DNA of 64,000 bases. Source: Gonocerus acuteangulatus. Taxonomy: Eukaryota; Arthropoda; Insecta; Hemiptera; Coreidae. Location of the stretch: NCBI GenBank assembly GCA_946811695.1, contig OX328125.1, forward strand, positions 51,537,994 to 51,601,993. The letters are read 5' to 3'. How positions within the stretch are numbered: the first letter of the stretch is position 1; every line of letters starts with the position of its first letter. The notes below the pieces were generated by a model. It searched no databases. It was not told the origin of the DNA and saw nothing but the letters and a program-made list of their open reading frames with translations. Both the position numbers and the translations under genes were made by a program. Below, one piece after another: positions 55,517-64,000 of the stretch.

Positions 55517-56120
55517 TGAGTATCCCCAGGGAATCTATCAATATTGGTTCCGCAAGGATACTGAGTTTGTTGGGATCCACGCCTAGTTCTTGAAGGAAAT
55601 CGCTTGTAGATTTCTAAAAATCTATAAATCTAAAAAAGATTTATAAAAATCTATCGTTCGTTATTTTAATAAATAGTCTTGCTCATTTATAGAGAACATT
55701 GTTATTAGAAGAATTCAAAACATAATAAACAGAATGGTTTCGCTCGCGGGACCCCCTTACTTTTTGCTCAGTTAATACATTAAGTCTTAATACAGTGTTG
55801 TCTTAAAACATTAAGAATGTTCGAAGATGAGACAATTATAAAATGATATAATTTACAAGTATTTGATAATATAAATTGAATGTATTTTAATTTATATATT
55901 ATTCATAATTTTAATGTAATACTATTCCTGAGTTTAGGTTATGGTTTGGGATCAGCGTAAATGTTGTCGACAGTAGTTTTAATTTCTTTATTTTATATTT
56001 ACGAAGAAAACGAATAAATAAATAAATCTTCTTTATAACATTTTTAAATTAACATTTTTAAATTAACATTTTAAAATCCGTGCATTGCTTAAGGATACGA
56101 AATCCTTTTATAATAAGTTA
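55517..56120. other. Unannotated AT-rich stretch
   Basis: Nothing recognised. A small duplication, TTTTTAAATTAACA, occurs at about 56040-56065. Confidence 0.4.
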
Positions 56121-56536
56121 TTATACAACTATTTCTTCTTTTACGCCCTGAAATAGACTAGTCTCTCGTTGTCTATTAAAATTTAACAAAAAGACTCGTC
56201 GATTAAGCACTTCTTCGCTTCTTCTTCGGCGCGCTTCTTCTCGCCCCGCTTCCAAAGCATTACCGTTGCAGAAACCGTACACGAAAACTATATCAGCATC
56301 AAGAGATTGAATTTTAGTAATTAGTTTCTTGAAGGAATTCCCAACGACAATTTTTCCATTAAAAATTTGAGTAAGTAAGTACAAAAATAAAAACTTGTTT
56401 CATTTCTTGTTTAGCGATTTTTTTCTAAAATGAAGCAAAAACGAGCAAATCTCTAAAGGCCTTTTTGTTTTAGTTTTTTGGTTCCCTACACGCTCCTGAA
56501 GTTTTGCCATTTAAAAATCGGGACACCCTGTGATAT
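56121..56536 (-). mobile_element. Mariner-like element relic with transposase N-terminus
   Basis: The minus strand starts with a terminal-repeat-like ACAGGGTGTCCCG (about 56535-56520). About 140 bases later comes a frame (56384-56121) containing DIVFVYGFCNGNALEA and NRRVF...RQRETSLF. This follows the N-terminal helix-turn-helix type region (DUF4817-like: IYGFCNGN, NRR, RLRETG) found in many arthropod mariner-related transposases. The catalytic part and the other end are missing. Confidence 0.5.
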
Positions 56537-59281
56537 TTAATTAATAAACTTTTAATATGTACATAGTTATATTAAAATTAACCTAAATTACTTTCACTAT
56601 CAAATAATTGTTTTTTTTTAATATTAATTAATTTTATGACAGTTTCGTTTCTTCTAAACTCAGTGATCACGTCCTAGATCCATGAAAAAATGCCTCGTTT
56701 ACTGTTATTACTTTTCTGAAGAGCAAGGAAATTCATGCCATTCGGAGTTATAATAGGTCCGTTAAAATATTTATTACTTATTTATTGCTTGACCATAACA
56801 GAGGTGATTAGCAAATTATTAAGTCTATATGGATACGTCAGCTTCGAACAAAATGGTGATATTAATAAATAAATTATAATAGATTATCATGACATAAGGC
56901 AGATAAATATAAATTAGAAAAAAATAGTAAATACATTTTAAAACAAAACAAAATACCACCAAAGTAAAAATAAATAAATAAAAAATTGATAATAATAAAA
57001 TGAAAAATATATAAATAAAATAAGAAAATTACAAAAAAAATGAAAGAGATAACATTTCCATGAGTTCGTTAAATTTTCTGATATTGTGTTAAAATAACAT
57101 AACAACAAACATACGCAGAGATAACTAAATTAAACAATATATATTCAAAGGGTTTCTTTGAGAGCTCAGGCAATAAAAATGTCCCAGTGTTTTGGAGTGG
57201 ATACTTGTTTATTCAAAATGGTTTTTGTTCTTGTTTTTTTTTTAAATGGAGGAAAGAAGAAGATTATGTTAGAAATACCATTTTTTTCTGAGGGGCTGAA
57301 GATGACGAAAGAACTATTCATGAATATTTTTAGTAAAGGGTAGGTGTGTGAGGAATATTACCCCCTAAAGTAAAAACAAGAACATTGAACTTTTCCAGTT
57401 GTTTTTTTATGTGTCGGTAAAGCATATGAATGAGCGAGAAAAGATTCAGGGTTACAAAATAAATTTCCAAAGGTTCCGATGGTATACAAGAAGGTATGTG
57501 ATATATGCCCTGATGCCAGCAGGAGCCTAAACACGACGGCAATATGTTATCAACGGTCAGTATTTCCCATCCATCATCTTAGACAGGATATCCATACCCA
57601 GAGCTGCATCCAATAGCCCCTTCCAAGACCGAGTGTCTATAGCAAACACCCCTCACGTAGTCTATTATCAAACCTCTTAAGAGGAAATCACTAGATAGGT
57701 ATGTAGGAGGAACAACTAGAAACACTGTAGTAGCTTCCAGGAAAGAAAAAAAATCTTGGACAAAGAGGATGTGCTGACAGACGCGTACAAACTGAAAAAC
57801 AAACATTCATACAAATTGTCGCTTACAACTACGCCAATAGACATGTTCAGCCTGAGGAAAAAAAAACTAAGATATTTTAAGCATCACACATCTGGCGATT
57901 GCTCACGAATTACATGTATTCAAAAGCTAATAGCTAAATATGAGTAAAAACAAAGAAAAAAATATAAAACAATTTAATCAGAGAGAAATAAAAAATGATC
58001 AAAAGTAGCTGTAAGTGAATGTGTGTGTGCGTGCCGATGTTTGTGACTGTCTGCGCATGCAGTAATTGCTTACATGAAAAGAATTGTTCGTTATTTGAAA
58101 TTAACAGCACATATAAAGACGCAGATTGTGGAGGAAAGCTAAAAACTACTTAAAAATTTGAAATAATAACTCTTCCCGTCGGGACGAAGATACTTAATCC
58201 AGGCTTCGTATTGGGCACACCTTACATACCCATTCGTACTTATTAGGTAGAAAGAAAAGACAAACTTGTACATTTTGTTACAAGACCATGACAGTTAAAT
58301 ACCTGCTTTATTCCCTACAACCTACACGACTTACAGACAGCAGGCAAAACTCAAACGTTTAAAATGGAACTCAATTTTGTCCAGAAATTCCTACTTTTTA
58401 TTTTATTCTTATTGTTTTATTATTTATTCCTTATCTTATCTCTCGTTACTTATTTCTACTTAATTGACTTATTTTGTATCTTCGGTACAGTTAATAGTTT
58501 GATTTTAAATTTTACATAGTAACAAATAAATCTGTATAAAGAGCTAGTCACTGGAATTGTACTAATAATTAAACAAATAAAGGTACAATAACCCACGACA
58601 CCCGTGCGTAGATAGAAAAAAAAAACAGAAATTAAAGATGTTTATTATTTGATGAAAATTATGGTCTATAATTATAATTACAAGTTTCTTCTTTTAGCAA
58701 AATCCAGAAACAAATTCTTCCGGGAGGCAGAATAGATAATGAATCTTTGTGAATCTGCTGCAAGGCGGATCAAAATTCCTAAGAACCTCCACTGAATGCG
58801 AGAAACCATAAAAACCCTATCCTTTTTATATTAACCTACGAAACCCCGCAAATTTAATATAACTGGTTTTAAGCACTATAGAATTATTTGCGACTTAGTA
58901 ATGTTTTCTAAAAAAACTGGCAACTTCCTTCTCCAAAATTTAGTTTCCTGTGACATTCAAATAATGTTCGACATTTGTGTTGTTATTAGAAAAGAGAAAA
59001 TATTTCCTCCAAGTGAAACAATAGCGTCCTCGTTCCGTCCTTATTAAATTTTCTGATCCCGGTTCTCCGGGGATATATAAAGTGTTTACTGCAATTTTAA
59101 GGCGTTATAACTCCTCAAAGACATATTGAACTGGTTGTATAGTTACAACGTTATAGGAAAGTCGATAAAACAGAAAGCTACTTGTCTCGAATCACGACAT
59201 TGTAAAGTGTACTATTATGAAGTCGGTTTTAAGAAGCTATTACGAAAGGATTGTGGCTTATTGGCTAAGAATTATTAATTA
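56537..59281. other. Unannotated AT-rich stretch
   Basis: No gene identified. The 57500-57720 part is less AT-rich but unrecognised, and a (GT)n-like patch lies at 58020-58035. Confidence 0.4.
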
Positions 59282-59447
59282 CTAGCTGAATACCCGTGCA
59301 TCACCACGGCCGATAAGTATTTTTTATATTAAGTTAAATAAGATATGATCAAAATTAACGCTACTACATAATTTTGTACAGGTTATTACTGCACGGACTT
59401 TAAAGTTACCCAGGAAACACCATGTGGAGGTAACCGCACCGGTGGAG

Positions 59448-59480
<33 letters not shown>

Positions 59481-60518
59481 GCTTAAAAAGTTAGGTAAAC
59501 AGAGAGAAATACACGTTGAAAAGCATAAAACTAACAAATTTGAGGTTTTTAGCACTTATCTCTTTGATTGACATCGCCCCACCGAACATTACAACAGAAT
59601 CTTATTGTAGAGAATTTAGTAACCTTCCGAATAGCCGCCTTCCACTTACGAGTTCCCAACCGTTTTCGAGATATTTTAGAAAATATACTGAGATCCGAAA
59701 ACTTTGTATCACCATTCATACAATTTTTTCCCAAATACTTCGTTTCTGAATACCCAAACAGAAAATTAGTTTTGAAAAGTATTTCTATCAATTTTTCTGG
59801 TCTATGGCTACACAACTCGCTTAAAAAATGGTTTCATTCGTTTTCCTACGTTAAGGGATCTTTCGCACAAATTTCGCTCCAAAAACCATATTCCTGTAAA
59901 CGGATTCAACTGGTTAATGAACTTGACCTTTACAATGAGAAGAGATATTTTTGTACCAAATGTTATCAAAATCGAACCATTTTTGAGCCCATGAGGAACT
60001 TAATATTCATGCCCCCCTAAAAGTACTTAAACATTTGAATACCAAAAAAAACCTTTCTTAGCGAGTGTTTACATTCTAAACGGATTGCCCGTATAAAATT
60101 TCAAAATGTTGTGTCAAGTGGTTCGGGATATTATTACCTCGGTTGGACCATCACCAGGGCTTAAATCCTAAGAGCGACAAAATCACAGTTTATTTCCAGT
60201 AATTCAAGGAGTGCCATCATAGTGGAAATTAACCTCAATTAAAAATAATACTATGAAATAGATAATGTACAATAACAGCTGTTCTGTTATCGTCCTAGCA
60301 ACGTATGCTGCCTAGGCTTGCCTGCTCTAACCAACTAAAACTTTAAACCCCTCAAAAAATACTTAAAAATACGAATATCAAAAAATCCTTTCTTAGTGAG
60401 CGTCTACGTTCTATAGGGAGTGTCCATGCAAAATTTCAAAATTTTCTATCAAGCGGTTTGGGCTGGGCGATGAGAGGTGAGTGAGTGAGTGAGTGGTATT
60501 TGACAAATATATAGTAGA
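59282..60518 (-). mobile_element. Helitron (family B), copy 2
   Basis: On the minus strand it starts TCTACTATATAT (60518), has the CACTCACTCACTCAC tract, and ends CACGGGTATTCAGCTAG (59282) followed by T. It is homologous to 28750-29915 over the first 350 and the last 100 bases. An A-run (about 59450-59478) interrupts the middle. The 150-codon frame at 59568-60020 lies on the opposite strand, has no recognised domain, and I regard it as chance. Confidence 0.75.
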
Positions 60519-60546
60519 ATATTTAGTAATTATTGAATAAATAAAA

Positions 60547-60640
60547 AGCCTTTCACAGGAAATGCTGCATAACGAAGCATATTCATAAGAAAGGTGGATA
60601 GTGTACACAGCATCCATGAAGAATTTTATTTTATATTTAA
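60547..60640 (+). mobile_element. Helentron/HINE-like 5' end fragment
   Basis: TTTCACAGGAAATGCTGC, ATAACGAAGCA and GGTGGATAGTGTACAC align with the 5' end at 25325-25385 (CACGCAGGAGCTGC, ATAACTAAGCA, GGGTAGTGTAGAC). Similarity ends after about 70 bases. It begins 28 bases from the Helitron copy. Confidence 0.5.
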
Positions 60641-63085
60641 TGTTTTTAACAGGATTTATTTGTACATATGATAACATATTATTGTCTTCAAGTAAATTCA
60701 AACCTATAATGTGCCTTCTTCAGGTAAAAAGTCAATGAATAAAATTGAAAATTAACATAACATATATACACATACACAACATAGAGGATAAATGATACTG
60801 ACTGCAAAATCTGACCCCTTACTTTTTGATCTAAACCAAAAAAAGTATTTTTAGTGCTTACGGGACAATCGCTACACAACTTCCTTGCCAATTTCATTTT
60901 AAATTAACTCAAGGACAGGGACTAAGTGAAGTTTAAATCCCTTCCAAGTTCTCTCAAATACGAAGTGCAAAGTTAACAAAAGTTTAATTCTATCATTCTG
61001 ACTAAGTATTAACTTCTTAATTGATTTTCCTTTCGTCCATTTGACGTTTCTAAACTTGATTGTTGGTATATCAATCATTTAGCATTTAAATATATCATTC
61101 TTTAAGGTGTTGTCGTTTTTATAGTTGCTTTTTTTGCAAAGCCACATCTAAGTTATTTTTCTAAACGAGTAGCATTTGATAATAATTATTATCATTTGAT
61201 AATAATTATTTTCATTTTATAATAATTATTATCATCAAAATTAATTATAATTGTAGAATAATTATAAAATAATCATAAAATAATATTGCTCAAAAGGAAA
61301 AAGGTTTCAGCGCTTTTATTCCCTACATATATAGGGAGGGAGGAAACCATAATTTTCTATAACTTTCGTTTTGTATGCTTCAGGATGGTGGATTGAGTTA
61401 AAAATTGTTCAAGACGATGGGCATTTATCCAAACTAAAGCATCATAATTGTTGCTACCTTCTTTGTTGAGGAAAGATTAGAAAAAAAAAGATTATAAACA
61501 GAAATAAGCAGTTTTGAAATTTCCATATATTTTATTAAATATCTCGATAACGTCGTGGTAAGTGTAACGTAATTATTCTTACTATTCTAAAGTTTCTTCA
61601 AAAACGATTTCTATGCAATTTTTGATTGAGTAATCTCAGTCGCAAAAATCTATGTTTGGATATAGCGTGTTTATATCGTTCCTTCGGACGGTATTTAGTC
61701 AATGCTTTTCTCAGTTTTAATTTTATATTTTTTTTAATTAACAGTAAAGTGCATGGCAAAACAGATATGAGAATGAAAAATATGTTTTCCTGAGTATGAG
61801 GAATTTCTGCTTAGAGTTGAGCAATGTTTCCTCTACATTTTGATCTTGGATTTCTTGCAGACATCATTGAAGTAGGCTTTTGAATTGTTAAAATAAACCA
61901 ACAACAATAATATTAACTGTTTCCACATTAGGCCTAAAAAGGTTACACCAGAGGCAAGAATGGATATATGCTCAGATGACTCAGTTTCAGTTTTTATACT
62001 CGAGGTCTATGATAAAGTAAATAATTAAGGAAAGTAAGAGTAGGAGGAAGTTACGATCTTGGTCTTGTTAAAAGCTGAGTGGAATTGTGTGGTTGTAAGG
62101 AGTTGAGTAAACATTGTTATCTTATGTTGACCATCCGGAACCACTCTGCTTCTCGCACTTGATCAAACCTAACACCATCTATAATAATAAGATTCCATTT
62201 TTTATAGGATTTTTTCTCGTCTTAATTAAATTTTTGAATTTGTTTCATTATAATCAAAAATTGAATTAAATCTTCCGAAAAAATACTTCTGAGAAACGAA
62301 GATAGCTTTTTCTTTTATATTCCTTTTTTTCTCAAAATGTTCATATCTAACTAGGAAACCGAAAATAATAAATAGTAATGATGATTAATTATAGTCCCTG
62401 GTGGCCACATAAAAAGCATTATAAAAGAAAAGTCACTACCCTAGGTGTGCAATAAACCTACAGCTCTATGAACTGCGTTTTAGAATAGTTCCCCACAAGA
62501 AATTATCATAAAAGTTTAATTTCGGAGCCATTAATCGCTTAAGCTGTGCTAATAGAATCAGGCGAAACTAAAATACTTGGCAAGCAATATGGCCTGTTTT
62601 AAAATGCAAACTAGAAATAATATAAAGTTCCAGCTTGGAATCATGAAACCGCGTTCATTGAAAACTTTCAAGAAAACAAACAGGGACGGGAGAAGTTTCC
62701 AAAGTAGTAAAAAAGAAAATCCATGAAGAGGTTCCACAATTAAAACAGATCCGGGGAGAAGAAATGAGGAAATAGAGGGGAAATTAGGGAAGGCAGTCGG
62801 AAAAACAGCGGCCCCAGCAAAATGACCTTTCTAACTTTCAAATTCTCTCGCCTTGTTGGTCCATAATCCAACAGTTTTTATTAGCACTCTTCAAAACTCT
62901 GCCTAAAGATAACAGGAAAAGATTTCAATATATTACTTGCTAAAATTGTTATTTAGATTCCTCACGTAAGGAAGAAATTCCATAGGGGGAAACTTTTTTT
63001 TTCTAACAGCTGGATTCCAAAAATGTATAAAACTATTTTTGTATTTTATTTTAAGATGATGACCCCATTTTTCTAATATATTTAT
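60641..63085. other. Unannotated AT-rich stretch
   Basis: No gene identified. A local AT repeat of ATAATTATTATCATTTGATA type lies at 61180-61265. Confidence 0.4.
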
Positions 63086-63265
63086 ATGTGGCAGAAGGTC
63101 AAATTCGAACAAAAACACTCACGTTCCACACTACTCATTTATTGTGCTCAACATGTTTCTCGTTCCTATGACGCCTCTTCAGGAGCTCTTAAACTAATAT
63201 ATAATTACAGCCTACACCACCGAGAACCTTCCGCAAGTAGGGCCACGCCTAGACTGGCGTTCAAT
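63086..63265 (-). repeat. Repeat end with hammerhead-like box
   Basis: Contains GAAGGTCAAATTCGAAC, then on the minus strand CTGAAGAGGCGTC...GAGAAACATG (63183-63151), then AACCTTCCGCAAGTAGGGCC. Box and spacer correspond to parts of the foldback at 50241-50591. One arm of the foldback appears missing. Confidence 0.55.
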
Positions 63266-63394
63266 CATGTGCACTGCGCATCAACTGATTAAAATCGATA
63301 GTCTACCGATAAAATCTATGTAAGTAACGTAGTAAAGATGGAAAGAACACAGTATAAGAATAATATAATTCAATCAGAACTGTTTTATATTATG

Positions 63395-63401
<7 letters not shown>

Positions 63402-63465
<64 letters not shown>
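63402..63465. repeat. (AT)n microsatellite
   Basis: Pure AT tract of about 63 bases. Confidence 0.95.
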
Positions 63466-63467
<2 letters not shown>

Positions 63468-64000
63468 CAAAAACAATCCAGAAACGAAATAATTTATTTA
63501 TCTTTTGAAGAGCACAATCAATGAAAGGTTTTTTTTATTACAGTCAATGTCAACTATTATTTCGATATTGTTTTATAGTCAAATAAAAAAAAGAACTCTT
63601 AAATGAAATAATTTAAGTATTTATTTGTTAATAAAGCAAAACTACAAAAATATAAGAATTAGCCAACAAAAAAACACATATAATGAAATAAATATTATAA
63701 AGCCCGGAATATTCATTTTGAAGCGATATTCTTTAAGCAGCGAAGTACGACATTTTGAGGACAAACCTACTGGAAAATCTATGGCCGATAAGATTATGGG
63801 CGTTAGATCCGTATCTGCTATAATCAAATTCACATCAACTTCCCCTCGCCATATCGATCAAGGATGGTTTATGGGATAAGCACCTAGTTCACAGCCTAAT
63901 ATATCATCCAAGGAGATCACACAACTCTTTGTTCTTTACATTTTCAAGACAAACCATTTTATTATATATATCTTTACTTTTCAATAATACAATAAATAAA
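63466..64000. other. Unannotated AT-rich stretch
   Basis: Opposed frames at 63625-63879 and 63642-63833 overlap. Neither has a recognisable domain. Confidence 0.4.

Noticed and set aside
59568..60020. 150-codon open frame inside the Helitron copy
   Set aside because: Opposite strand to the element, no domain, rich in Phe/Leu/Asn as expected from AT-rich DNA, and not conserved in the other copy.

Overview
This window looks like non-coding, transposon-dense DNA from an AT-rich animal genome, most likely an arthropod. That inference rests on the repeat families: jockey-type gag with zinc knuckles, an I-group non-LTR pol with RNase H, Helentron/HINE-like and Helitron elements, tRNA- and 5S-derived SINEs, pogo-, hAT- and Transib-like DNA elements, and long (AT)n tracts. 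Nothing fixes the species or order. I found no host protein gene I would call with confidence. Two short stretches (2256-2537 +, 18298-18327 -) are offered only as possible exons.

Layout. 1-4.3 kb: Helentron 3' end, a region with hammerhead-like boxes, a 320-bp-arm inverted repeat, a 124-bp tandem array between direct repeats, and a decayed Helentron internal-repeat copy. 5.9-8.9 kb: (AT)n tracts, a pogo/Tigger-like element inserted in one of them, a dispersed repeat and a decayed Helentron copy. 10.8-12.0 kb: a tRNA-derived SINE split by a 1,032-bp Transib-like element whose ends look like RAG recombination signals (23- and 12/13-bp spacers, 5-bp target duplication). 13-25 kb: scattered SINEs, hairpins and mostly featureless AT-rich DNA. 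25.3-30.1 kb: a full Helentron-like element, a miniature relative, a Helitron carrying a nested TIR element, and a 5S-derived SINE. 31.9-36.2 kb: a jockey-type gag/endonuclease element on the minus strand, interrupted in the gag Pre-C2HC region by a second Helentron copy, followed by a hAT-like foldback element. 36-45 kb: mostly featureless, with small elements and SINEs. 45.4-47.7 kb: a 5'-truncated but open I-group retrotransposon with perfect 13-bp target duplications. 48-52.1 kb: foldback elements with hammerhead-like boxes, a jockey RT relic, and a 29-unit minisatellite with an 11-unit higher-order repeat. 52-64 kb: SINEs, a transposase relic, a second Helitron copy and AT-rich filler.

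The only long intact reading frame is the 747-codon retrotransposon pol (45418-47661, minus). Nesting gives relative ages: the SINE is older than the Transib-like insertion, the jockey gag is older than the Helentron in it, and the I-group copy looks recent because its target duplication and frame are intact. The strongest candidates for something unusual are the Transib-like element, the recurrent hammerhead-like boxes, and the Helentron family with satellite-like cores.
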